Assembly (NCBI GenBank): GCA_009763385.1
Contig: CM019825.1
Location: forward strand, 19,149,499-19,213,498
Direction of reading: 5' to 3'
Source of the DNA: Coix lacryma-jobi var. lacryma-jobi
Lineage: Eukaryota > Streptophyta > Magnoliopsida > Poales > Poaceae
Length of the DNA stretch: 64,000 bases
The translations under genes and the position numbers were made by a program. The notes under the pieces are model-generated. The model saw only the letters and a program-made list of their open reading frames with translations, had not been told where the DNA came from and ran no database searches. Shown in pieces: positions 11,340 through 21,424 of the stretch. How positions within the stretch are numbered: position 1 is the stretch's first letter; the number at the start of each line of letters is the position of its first letter.

Positions 11340-11815
11340 AGAGCCAGTGAATTTCAAAACATCTATGGTTGATTCTCCTGTCCTTAATTCATTCACAATG
11401 AAACCACCAAAGCCATTCGATCTACAGCGTGCTATATATACAAGACACTACAGTGTTATACTATACGCTACCATGAGTAGAGAATCAGAAATTGGAAAAA
11501 GCCATACCAAAGAGGGTCTTACTACTACCATCACTACGGAGGTGCTAACCAATTTCCAATTTCATATTCTAGGACTAAAAGTATATTTCGTGTTTTTGCA
11601 AGATGTGTGTGGAATGGTGCTCATGATAAGTGTAGGTCCACGAAAAGACCAAAATAACTAGTAGGGATGATGTGGTATTTGAAAATAATGAGCCCTAAGG
11701 ACGTGGGTTTCTAAAACTTCAAAAAAGTTTGTGTCCAAGATAGGTCACATTTTGAAAATCTCATTACGGTCGTGATTGCTTGGAGACCTAAGCCAGATAA
11801 CACATTCTTCCCTAG
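11340..11815. other. intergenic DNA, nothing recognised
   Basis: A 104-codon open frame at 11347-11661 has no recognisable domain and an unremarkable composition. I treat it as chance. Confidence 0.4.
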
Positions 11816-11821
11816 GTATTT

Positions 11822-12075
11822 AGGATCTATTTGGTATGGATTTTGGTGGACTCGGCTCCTCCTGGCGCATTCACTAGCAACACTGTTCATTGGAGCCTGT
11901 TTTCTCGCACTCACACACAGAGCCAGTAGGAGCCGATGAATCTAAAATTTTTAGCTTTATTAGCTCCTACTGGCTCTGTGAGAAGGAGAGGTAAGAGAGA
12001 AAACTGGCTCCACTGAATAGCTAGTGCCGCAATAGTGAATGCGTAAGGAGTAGCTAAATCTATCGGAGTCCAGAC
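11822..12075. mobile_element. probable degenerate MITE
   Basis: The outer segments (GATCTATTTGGTATGGATTT at 11824 and, inverted, the region ending near 12070) and an inner pair (AGCCAGTAGGAGC near 11920 against GCTCCTACTGGCT near 11965) form nested inverted repeats. Ends and target duplication are unclear. Confidence 0.45.
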
Positions 12076-12362
12076 AATAATACTTGCGTGGATTTGGGGA
12101 CATGCACGTTAATTTGAACTGCTATAGCATCACCAATTTGGCAAAAGGAAAAGAGAGTGGCCCTATTTTCGCCAATGATTTAGCGAGAAAAACAAGACTT
12201 GGCGTGACCTGGGGTAGTTTGGCTGCGCGAGCCAAAGTTTACAAACAAGAGGCAAACAGTGTTGGGATCACCCACACTTTTGGCGTAGGCCGGTGCCCGA
12301 TCACGTACAGCTCGTAGTAGGTGTGGCGCGCCCTAGTCTTGTGGCTAACTTGCATGTTACTA

Positions 12363-12593
12363 CTCCGTCCACGAATAGATAACGTTTTCGGTGTTCGTGC
12401 CACAAGTTTGACTAGATTTGTAGAAAATATGTGCAATATTTATATCTCCAAATAATTTTGTTAAAAAACTAGATTCAAAGATCTTTCCAATGATACCAAT
12501 TATGAGACTAATAGAGATACTTGTTATTTATAAAAATTGCCGGTAGTTGTTTCTCGGGAAGCGAAAACGTCATCTATCTAGGGACGGAGGGAG
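12363..12593. mobile_element. Stowaway MITE, about 231 bp
   Basis: Starts CTCCGTCCACGAATAGATAA after TA and ends TATCTAGGGACGGAGGGAG. The interior block around 12419-12500 is the reverse complement of the interior of the Stowaway at 35449-35683, so both belong to one family. The right TA is mutated to TT. Confidence 0.8.
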
Positions 12594-12794
12594 TTGCTCG
12601 GTCCATTGCAAAATTTCCATGATCTGATTGGACTGTTTCTCAGTTCCGAGGTCCCGGTGATTGCTATTATGCATGAAGGGAGGGGGAGGGGGGGGGGGGA
12701 GAAACTAGAAGAACTAGACAGTTATCTAGGCGATGCTGTCCTGCGAAGTTTTCGAGTTTCTACTGGCCGAGTAGACAATACTATCATCATCGTA

Positions 12795-13080
12795 CACTGC
12801 TAGAGAACACGCCTTTAGACGATTTGCAAAATCAGCATTAGTCATGGAAAAATTTGCGCTCGAGACTAGAAAGGTCTTTAGCCCCGGTTGGTAACACCAA
12901 CCGGGGCTAAAGTTCCCCTGCCCAACGGCTCATTCGTCAGAGGGACCTTTAGTCCCGGTTGGTGACACCAACCGGGGCTAAAGGTTTTGCCCCGGTTGCT
13001 GTATCCAGCCGGGGCTAAATGTTGGCATTTAACCCCGGCTAGGAACAAGGGTCGGGACTAAATGTCTCTCCCTATATTTG
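12795..13080 (+). repeat. terminus and subterminal repeat array of a CACTA-like element
   Basis: A CACTGCTAGAGAACACGCC terminus at 12795 is followed by inverted pairs of 'TTTAGYCCCGGTTGG' and 'CCAACCGGGGCTAAAG' (12878-12920, 12950-12985) and weaker copies to 13065. GGGACTAAAG-type subterminal repeats are known from grass CACTA elements (Rim2/Hipa type). A pyrimidine-rich leader follows at 13080-13200. Related arrays at 30095-30265, 33996-34172 and 34864-35081 suggest that the stretch 12.8-35.1 kb holds two or more elements of this kind. Confidence 0.6.
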
Positions 13081-13345
13081 AACTGTTCTTCCACTTTCTT
13101 CAGCCCCTGCCCGAGCTCTCTCAGTCTTCATTTTTTTTCATTTAGTTCTTGCTTTGCTGCTTGTTTGCCCTCTTCTCCGGTGATTTTTTGTTGTTAACAT
13201 ATCTCCGGCGATTGATCTATTTCATCACATCTACGTCGACATCGACTAATTCAAAGGTTACTGCCTTCAGTTTTTTATAATTTTAGCTGTCATATATATA
13301 TTTTGAGTTCATTCACTTGATAGTTTAAATTAGTACCCTAAAAAC

Positions 13346-13655
13346 AAAATGTGACCAGTTTTAATTAGTTTATTTTTAATTTTTAGAGAAATGAAGATCA
13401 TTTAAATCATTTGCTTACAAAAAATAGAAATATATAATACTTTAGTTTACAAAATGTGACCGGTTTAATTATTTTTTTTTGGAGAAATAGAAATCAGTTA
13501 AATCATTTGTTTACAGAAATTAGAAATATTAATACTTTAGTTTACATAATGTGACCGGTTTTTTTTTTAATTAGTTTATTTTAATTTTGGAGAAATAGAA
13601 ATCAGTTTAAATCATTTGTTTTCAAAAAGTAGAAATATATAATACTTTAGTTTAC
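13346..13655. repeat. tandem repeat, three units of about 100 bp, probably intronic
   Basis: The units share 'aaaatgtgaccggtttaatt', 'ggagaaatagaaatcag' and 'atactttagtttac'. The 'gtgacc' landmark occurs at 13351, 13456 and 13551. The array sits between the leader of the element and the viroplasmin-like exon, and ends just before an acceptor-like 'caaatgcag'. Confidence 0.75.
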
Positions 13656-13675
13656 GCTCAACTACAAATGCAGAA

Positions 13676-13898
13676 GGATGCTTGCTTGGTATGTTGTTTT
13701 CGAGGGCACCAAGCCAGGTATTTACACCAGCTGGGCCGAGTGCAGTCAGTATGTCCTCCAAGTTAAGGGAGCTGTGCATAAAAAAATACAAGTCTTTTGA
13801 GGAAGCTTCTGCAGCTCTAGAGGCTTTCAACTCAAGAATCAACTCAATTCCTACTGCACCTACCCCTACTTTACCTTCCTATCAGGTTGGAGTGGCAA
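13676..13898 (+). pseudogene. viroplasmin-like (RNase H N-terminal) domain exon, 5' part, frameshifted and interrupted
   Basis: From an ATG at 13678 the frame reads MLAWYVVFEGTKPGIYTSWA and continues in the pattern of the caulimovirus viroplasmin / RNase H1 hybrid-binding domain (W-Y-V-V...G..PGIY.SW.EC...V). A run of seven A at 13780-13786 shifts the frame; the expected KYKSFEEASAALEAF tail is in the next frame to 13898. There the solo LTR begins. The frame resumes beyond it at 29746. Such domains occur in host RNase H1 and in plant transposon ORFs, and nucleic-acid binding would be the expected role. It lies inside a DNA-transposon context, so I see it as an element gene and not a viral insertion. 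Confidence 0.6.
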
Positions 13899-16800
13899 TG
13901 TAACACCCCAGGTTTTTAAATAAATAAAATAAATTAGAAATTAATAAGAAAATGGATAAAATCCTAGATGGAGGAAAATTCTAGCCAGATTGTTTGTTGC
14001 ATCATGCCGTTGCATAATTTTATTGGGTGAAAAAGAATTTTATTAAACCCGATTAGGGCGAACCGAATTTATTCTATTTAGAAAATAAACAAAAAGGGTT
14101 TACAAAATTTTACACAAAACTTTAAGAACTCAAAATTTTATTTTCAAAACCTAGGAAAAATATTTCTAAAAGTTTGCAAACGTTATTTAATTTCAAACTG
14201 ATTTGAAATTTGGATTTCAAAAGGTTTTGCAAAGTTTGGAAAAAGAAAAAAAAAGAAAAGGAAAGGCAAGAAGGCCTCAACCCCCATTTCTTTTTCCCAT
14301 CTCTTCCGGCCTGGCCCAGTCGCCACCAGCCCGAGGCCTCTCTCCCCTCTCCCTTCCTTCTGGCCCAACCCGCCGGCCCACCCTTCCTTCTCTCTTTCTC
14401 TCCCCGCTGGCCTTCTCTTCGGCCCGCTCCGCCACTTGCTTTCCCCCCCCCCTTCGAACTGGGCCAACTTCCTCTGGCCCAAACCCCTCTTCCCTTCACT
14501 GCGCCAGCTCAAGTGGCCTAGGCGGCACACCTCTCCCACCCCCTCTCTCAGTCGCCGACACCCCTGGCCCACCGGCCAGTCCCTTTCTCCCACCTCCGAA
14601 CTCCGCGCTCCACCACCGCTCTCTCCCCGCCGCCCACGTTTCTTCCGGCTTGGACCCGAAAGCTGGGGATCCCACTGTGCCAACCCTACCTCCCTGCCCT
14701 ATTAGAAGACCTACCCACTGCCTGCGCCGCGCCACCCCCTCTCCCTTCAAGACTTGGGTTTCCCCGCTCGCTACTGCCGCCGCCGCCATAGCCACGTAGG
14801 GCCGAAGCTCGTCGGCCTCCGTCCTCGCTGATCTCCAGATGCAGAAAGACCACCTCGAGTCTCCTGGGCGCGTTGAGGATTTCTCCGCCATCCCGTGCAC
14901 CTCCTCCTTCCCTAGGGCGAGTACACCGCTCCCTCGAGCACTGCAGAGCGCCGCCGTCTACCCTCTCCGATACCGGTCACCTACGAGCCGAAGCAAGCGC
15001 CACGAACCACCTCCTTTGGCACCAAGGTGAGCTCCCCATCTTTTCTGAACCCTCCCCGGTCTTTATCACTTTCGGAACCCTTCTCAAAGCCTCGTCGGTC
15101 ACCTTGGCCAGGGCGCCGCTGTAGCTGTCGCTCGCCGCCTCCGACCCTCCCCTCTGTGGTCACCGTTCGAAGGCGGGGACTCCTCCATCGGCCTCGGGGT
15201 GAAAACCCCCCTCATCTGCACCGGGACACGCCCCCCTGACCTCGCCAAGCCCCGACCCCGAGAGTTCGCCACCGCCGTCCCCAACCCCTCCGCTGAACCA
15301 CCATGGCGCCGGTGAGCCCTCTAACGAGTCCGCGGTGACCTCCTCTTCCTTCTCCGCCCATTCCCGTGGACTCTAGTGCCTTGTAGGTCCGAGCCAGCCG
15401 GAGCCTGCGAGCTCCACGGCGGTGCCAATGGCGCTACGCCGCGGACGGCACCCTGCTCGCCCAGCTGCGCCGCGTCATCCAGTCCACCCAGCCGCGTGGC
15501 GCACCGCGCGAATGGCCACGCGCCATCTGTCCGCCGAGTCAGAGCCACGCTGGCGCCACACAGGCGTCTGCACCGCCCCTTCCCTCTCTCCTTTTTCTAA
15601 TCATGTCCGTTCAATCTGGATCGGACGCACCAGGACAGTGGATACCCCTTCGCGTGCACTTTTTCTAAAGAAACCCTAGTGTTTCCGAGAATAAACCCGC
15701 ACTCCACTGTCACTATACACTGAGTCTTTCGCAAATCGCAAACCGACCCCTGTTATTTTAGCAAATTGAGGCGCGGTCCAGCCACCTATACTTTTCTGAT
15801 TTTATTTATTTAAATCCACAAAATGAGTTTCACTTATTTACAGAATTGCCACTCAGATTCAAATGCCCATAACTTGCTCATTTTAACTCCGTTTTGACCC
15901 GTTCAACTTGCGTTAGATTCGTCTCGTCGAGCTCTATGCAGTAGATCAGTTTATATTCCGTTTTACTACTGTTGATGTACTGTTATTTATTATGTTTGTT
16001 TGGGTCATGTGATGATGCTTGATCCAGCGAGTGCAAGCTACGTGGAACCCCTGGATCAACCTTGTGCTTTCGTCACTCCGACCCAGCTCGTAGGCAAGTG
16101 TCCTTGAACATCTTGCACCTACTTTATTTTACTTTTGGTATTAGAGTAGTTAGATCCTGTAGATGCATACAGTGTCTAAATTTGAATCCCATGATATGGT
16201 TTACTAGAATTTGTTATATTATCCTTGTCACCTGGTTTGGGATGTTTTGGGTAGAAGTCATGCTTAGCCTTGCTGTCTTGGGATGGTATGGTAAATATTA
16301 ATTCTGATTAATGATTTATGGAATATGTGGTCTGGTAATGTTGTAGTATGGTGAGTAGGTAAATCCGGCAGGATGGACCGTTGGTGGTGTGGTGCCATGT
16401 GACTTGGCATACGGTTGCCGTGTGACTCGGCGTTACAGTTTGCCATGGGACTTGGCGTTGGTTTGGGTTAGTGGTTTATTATCCTGCCTGGATCCCTAGG
16501 ACCCAGTTCTTGGACAAGTAACCCAGCAAAACAGCGCAAACCATTGAGGCCTATATGGCTCTGGGACTGGCTAATTAATTAGAGAAGCCTTATGTCATTA
16601 TTAGTTACATATGGACATGGGACAGGGCTTCTTCTACGCAAGATACTGCTTGGTACGGGAGTGATTCCCAGGCTCAGGCGCCAGACCTGGTGTTATTACG
16701 GAAGGTAGCTCTACGTCGTGACATATGGAACTAATACACATAGGAGGACTCTTTGTAACGGCCTTGTAGTGAACCCTGCCGACTCACCTTGGAAGTGGGT

Positions 16801-17707
16801 CAAGAGGCTAGCTACCTCGGGCACAAGGGCAACACGACTCATGGGTAAAGATGTGCGAACTCTGCAGAGTAAATAAACTGATATATCAGCCGTGCTCACT
16901 GAAAGTGCATGTTGCACTTAAGTGTGATTTTGGATGATTTGATGACAATGTTGATTAAAGATCTAATATGTTTGCTAAGTGTGACACAGGGAAATGATTA
17001 TCTCGCTATGTACTTGAAATATAATGCAAAGCCAAAATGATGGATTGTTATGTGAAGATCATGTCACAAGCACAAAACAACAATGAGAATGATATTGATA
17101 TAAAGGGTTATCGTATTGTGGGATAATCATAGTTCATTTATGATTGCTAAGAAAGGATTCAAAATGAAGCATGGTTGGATGGCTTGAAATGGTGAAGACA
17201 GCAAGGAAAGAGTCTTTGAGGCACTAAGCAAGGGTGAAGGGCAAGCGACGGCTTGGCGGCTGAAGAACCTAGCTAGAGTGAAGAAGAAAGTACTTGCATT
17301 TAGTCAAAGGATCAATCAAGCTTGAAGATCGCATCTAGTGGAGAATCAACATTCCTAGCAACAATATTGATTGGAGTGACTTGGCACATTTGGAACTTCA
17401 TTATATCACTTGCATGGAGTCAAGTCACATGTTCAAGATGGCTATGCTCGAGGAATATCTACTTCTAAACATGACAACCATTCCTCTCATTATGGAAAAT
17501 GAAGTCAAGCGACTTTGGTTCAAATGGGGATCAACTCAAGAGGTTTAAAATTCGTATTTCAATTTATCTTGAGTAAATAGGAAAGCCGTACTATTAAGAG
17601 GGGGATGCAACATATAGTAGATGATTCTTCATAAGTGCTCAAACCAACCTAAGTGAGACATGAGAGAGCTAGAGCTAACTTTCGGCTATTTGCTGCACTG
17701 TCTGTCC

Positions 17708-17749
17708 ATACCGGACATGTCCGGTATGCATACCGGACATGTCCGGTAT
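17708..17749. repeat. representative palindrome pair of the copia LTR
   Basis: ATACCGGACATGTCCGGTAT occurs at 17708-17727 and again at 17730-17749, separated by GC. Each is a perfect 20-bp palindrome with a 14-bp core CCGGACATGTCCGG. About 25 copies or variants (A/T at the centre, one-base changes, one with a CGT insertion at 17812 and again at 27424) are spread through the element and nowhere else in the window. Confidence 0.95.
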
Positions 17750-17857
17750 GAGCCCACAGCAATGCGGTCATCCTTCTGGCCTAGTGATGAACCTGGTGAA
17801 GGGAGTCCATACCGGACATGTCGTCCGGTATTTGCGGAGTTCTGTCTCACAGCCTGT

Positions 17858-18310
17858 GCATGGGCGGTACTACCGACCCTTGCGTCGGTACTACCGGTAG
17901 GTACTACCGGAGTTATAGCGGTACTACCGGTAGACATAATTTGGCCCAACACAGAGAGGTTGCAAAACCCCCTCTTAACTGTCGGTACTACCGACCTGGT
18001 GGTCGGTACTACCGAGATCCTTTTAGGGGTTTGAAAAGATGGTTGGTTAAGGATATTTCTCGCGTAGTGAAGTCATACCGGACATGTCCGGTATGCATAC
18101 CGGACCGGACATGTCCGGTATTTGCGGATTGGTGGCTAACAGTATCTTTGTGATGGGCGGTACTACCGCCCCTTGGGTCGGTACTACCGACCGGTACTAC
18201 CGAAGTTATAGCGGTACTACCGGTAGGCCAAAATTGGTCCAACTCAGAGAGGTTGCGAAAACCCTTTGGTAACTAGCGGTACTACCGACCTTATGGTCGG
18301 TACTACCGGG
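17858..18310. repeat. CGGTACTACCG quasi-palindrome clusters in the LTR
   Basis: The 11-bp motif CGGTA-C-TACCG and its reverse form are repeated in three clusters, often head to head with 8-12 bp spacing, for example CGGTACTACCGACC...GGTCGGTACTACCG. The clusters alternate with the 20-bp palindromes and sit upstream of the TATA-like sequence. Confidence 0.9.
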
Positions 18311-18431
18311 CTCATTCGGGAAGTTTGAAAGTTGGCCTGTTCAGTGTGTTTCTCTCGTAGCAAAGTCATACCAGACATGTCCGGTATGAGCTGACTCAAC
18401 CAACGGCTAGAAAATGGCTAGTTTCGAATGT

Positions 18432-18446
18432 GGGCTTATAAATACC
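18432..18446 (+). promoter_or_regulatory. probable TATA box of the copia LTR promoter
   Basis: CTTATAAATACCCCC lies between the palindrome-rich part of the LTR (candidate U3) and a CT-rich downstream part. The same sequence occurs in the right LTR at about 28050-28064. Confidence 0.55.
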
Positions 18447-19348
18447 CCCAAGCCTCCACCTTTGGAGGTTGCTGATTCTACTGGTTCCCACACTCATTCT
18501 AAGCCTTTCAAAACACTTCCAACCCTCTCTTAGTGAGTGATTGTCCTCTAATTGCCAAATCCATTTGTGGGTTGAGAGAGATTCAAAATTAGAGAGCAAG
18601 CCACCTCTTGAGCACTTGTGCAAATCGTCGATCTTGTTGTGCGCATTCGTTACTCTTGGACTCTACGGTCCTAGACGGTTAGGCGTCGCCGTTGAGCACC
18701 CAAGAGATTTGTGGAGTGCCTCGGAAAGTTGTGAAGGTTCGATCTCTCCTCAAAAGAGATCAACTAGTGGAAGGAGCATTGCGGGTGAAATAGACCGCGG
18801 CTAGAGTGACCCGTGGTGTCCTCTAGAGCCCACCTTTGTGGTAGCTCGCAGCCGGCTCAACGGAGAGTAGGACCCGAGGGGGGTGCCGAACTTCGGTGAA
18901 ACAAATACCGTGTCATTCCTTTGTGCTTTACTTTCGGCTATTTGTTATTCTTCGTTGTGCTAGTTGTTTTGCAAGCAATCAGTTCTATATATACATCATA
19001 CATAGTGATTGCAGGTTGTGTGAGAAATTGGAGAAGAAAAGGAGCAGTCCCGCACAACCCGTGCATACCGGACTTGTCCGGTATTGATACCGGACATGTC
19101 CGGTATTTACTGACTGCGCCCAAATTGTTTAATCCATGAGCTAATCTTTGTGGTGCAGGGTGATAGCCTCTAGGTGTATTAAATACATGTCATATACTTT
19201 GTGTTTATCTCTTAAGGGGTTGTTTTACTCCGATTGGGAGTTTCCAAGTAATTGGAAACTCACATACTAATTGCTTCCGCATTATAAGTTGTAAATTTTC
19301 AGAAAAGCCTATTCACCCCCCCTCTAGGCGACACCTTAGGTCCTTTCA

Positions 19349-19362
19349 ATTGGTATCGGAGC
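19349..19362 (+). other. copia primer-binding site (initiator tRNA-Met type)
   Basis: ATTGGTATCGGAGC directly follows the LTR. TGGTATCAGAGC is the standard plant copia primer site complementary to initiator tRNA-Met; here one base differs (A to G). Confidence 0.9.
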
Positions 19363-19400
19363 TTGGACTCACGTTTGAGCTTCACCGCTTGTGAGAACCG

Positions 19401-21424
19401 ATGGATTCTCCTATGGAGACAAACGTGGTGCTTCTTCAAAATGATGGTTCAAACTTTCTATCTTGGTCATCTTATGTACTCAATGCATTTCGGGCTATTA
19501 GCCCCATTATTGAGCATATTGTGGATGCAAGCATATCTCTTTCTATAGTTGATTGGAGAGCAACTATAAGAACTTGACAAAGAGGAAGAGATATGTGTGC
19601 AACTCAATGCTCATGCGTATTTGATCATGTTGAACTCATTGAGTGCAGAGGTTCTTAAGGAGGCTATCTACAACGGAGAATCTCCACCGGAGAGTGCTCA
19701 TGTCATTTGGACTAGACTTGCCCACTTGTATGGAAAGTCCAAATGTGATGAAGCATATGATTGTGATTCAATGGAAATGAAGTCCATTGAGTCATCATCA
19801 TGTGAGGAAGCCTCAAGAAGCCTCAAGGAAGATGAGCCGGATCGAGGAGGCTGGGCTGCCAGCTGCTGCTGCTCTGGACCCTGTCTGTCCATATCGGACA
19901 TGTCCGGTATGGGAACCGGACATGTCCGGTATCAGCCCAGCATACAGGGAGCTAGCAGCAGACAGCAATGACTCTCATGCTCGGTGGCGACCAAGTGATG
20001 AGTCAACCTCAGTAGCTCATGATACTCATCACTTGTGTCTCATGGCCAAGAAGAACAAGAAGAAAGCAACCAAGAAAGATCAAGAGAAGATTCTTGGTGA
20101 AATCAAGGAGAAGGCATCAAGAGATAATCAAGTAGAGAGCGATGAGGATGATGAAGATGATGAATCTCTTGATTATCTCAAGTATGAAGACAAGCTCTTG
20201 TTCGTCAACTTGTTGAAGAAAAATGATGAGCTAGAGAAGGAGGTGGAGGAGGAACAAGAGCAATCCCTTCAAAATCAAGAAGAGTTCCTCATCTCCAAAT
20301 TAGAAGAGGTAAAGGCATTAGAAGAAAGGTATGAAAAATTGTCAATTGAGCATGCCTTAGCTACTAACTCTCTATCTAATGTGGAAAGGCTAGAGAAGGA
20401 GAACTACATGCTTAAGGCAAAAAATGAGTGATCTCTCATATGAGCACAAGTTCCTACAAGAGGACTTCACTTATCTCAAGTGCTCACATGAGAAGCTAGT
20501 GGAATCAAATGCAATGCTTGAGATTGCACATGAGGTTGTTATTGCTATGGTAAAATCCTCTCACAACCTCACACTACTACACTCACTAGTGCACCATCTC
20601 AATTAAATGTTATTTGTGCTAATGAGTGTGCTTCTCAAGCAAGCCAATCTTCGATTGAGCAAACTCTTAAAGAAAATGCTAGGCTCATCGAAGAAGTGGG
20701 AAATCTAAAGAAGGATGTGATTAGATTGAAGGATGAGGAGAAAGCACAACCTTCTCAAGATAACCGTGATACCATGGTGAAGAAGCTTGAGAAGGGTTCA
20801 AACCTTGCTTCTTCCAAAATCCAACAATCTAGTCACCCCTCAAGTCATGAGAAAGCAACCAAGGGCAAGAAACAAAGAAGAGATTATGCTATGGTTGCGG
20901 ATTGTATGGGCATGAGTGGGCTAAGTGTCCACACAAGACTTGGGCCGACAAATGTGAGGGCGCCGAACAAAAGGCATCAACCAAATTGGCCAAGCAATTG
21001 AAGAATGATGGACCAAGTTCTTGCCTCAAATGCAACAAGTTGGATCATCTCACTAAGAGATGTCCCACATACAAGGAGGCAAGAAAGAAGGCTCAAGTTG
21101 CAACAAGAAGATGCTATGCATGCAATGAGCCGGGACACGTGGTTGATGCATGTCCCAACAAGCAAGAAGCAAAGGGCAAACAATGGGCGCATTTGCTATG
21201 CTTGTAGGAGAAAGGGGCATCTAAGCTATGATTGCCCAAATGGTATGTTTCCTAAGCCGAACACATTTGCAAATTATAATGTGCTTAGGAAGACTACAAA
21301 GGGACTTAGCACTAGTAAGGTGATGTGTTCACCGCATACTAGCTCTAAGGCCACTTGGGTGCCTAAGCACTTGTTGACTAACTTTGAAGGACCCAACAAG
21401 AGTTGGGTACCAAAATGTGCTTAG
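19401..21424 (+). pseudogene. copia gag (UBN2-type core, coiled coil, CCHC zinc knuckles), frame-broken
   Basis: An ATG at 19401 opens MDSPMETNVVLLQNDGSNFL, followed by a frame change near 19575 into a gag core (LNAHAYLIMLNSLSAEVL...WTRLAHLYG). From about 19890 a paired palindrome lies inside the frame. 20041-20430 encodes an acidic and Lys-rich coiled coil, with stops at 20429 and about 20604 before the next segments. 20900-21424 holds zinc knuckles of the CX2CX4HX4C form: CLKCNKLDHLTKRC, CYACNEPGHVVDAC and CYACRRKGHLSYDC, plus a degenerate one near 20890. Gag would package element RNA. Several frame changes mean this copy cannot make a full product. Confidence 0.85.
19889..19934. repeat. 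palindrome pair inside the gag reading frame
   Basis: Two units, ATATCGGACATGTCCGGTAT and GAACCGGACATGTCCGGTAT, lie 3 bp apart between the gag core and the 'DDTHHLCLMAKK' segment. In one frame they encode Pro-Tyr-Arg-Thr-Cys-Pro and Pro-Asp-Met-Ser-Gly. They are the same unit that populates the LTRs. Confidence 0.9.

Larger units (their letters stand above)
16900..19348 (+). repeat. 5' LTR of the copia element (2449 bp)
   Basis: Same as 26539-28971 apart from scattered substitutions and small indels, the most striking being gain or loss of palindromic units. It contains ATACCGGACATGTCCGGTAT palindromes at 17708, 17730, about 18075, about 18100, 19066 (variant) and 19088. It also contains three clusters of CGGTACTACCG (about 17858-18020, 18157-18225, 18271-18310). 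A TATA-like 'gcttataaatacccc' at 18432-18446 is a reasonable core promoter for transcription toward gag. Confidence 0.95.

Noticed and set aside
14183..14799. Long overlapping frames on both strands (up to 198 codons)
   Set aside because: They lie inside the solo LTR in a CT-rich, stop-poor zone and are Pro/Ser- or Gly/Arg-rich on opposite strands, so they are composition artefacts.
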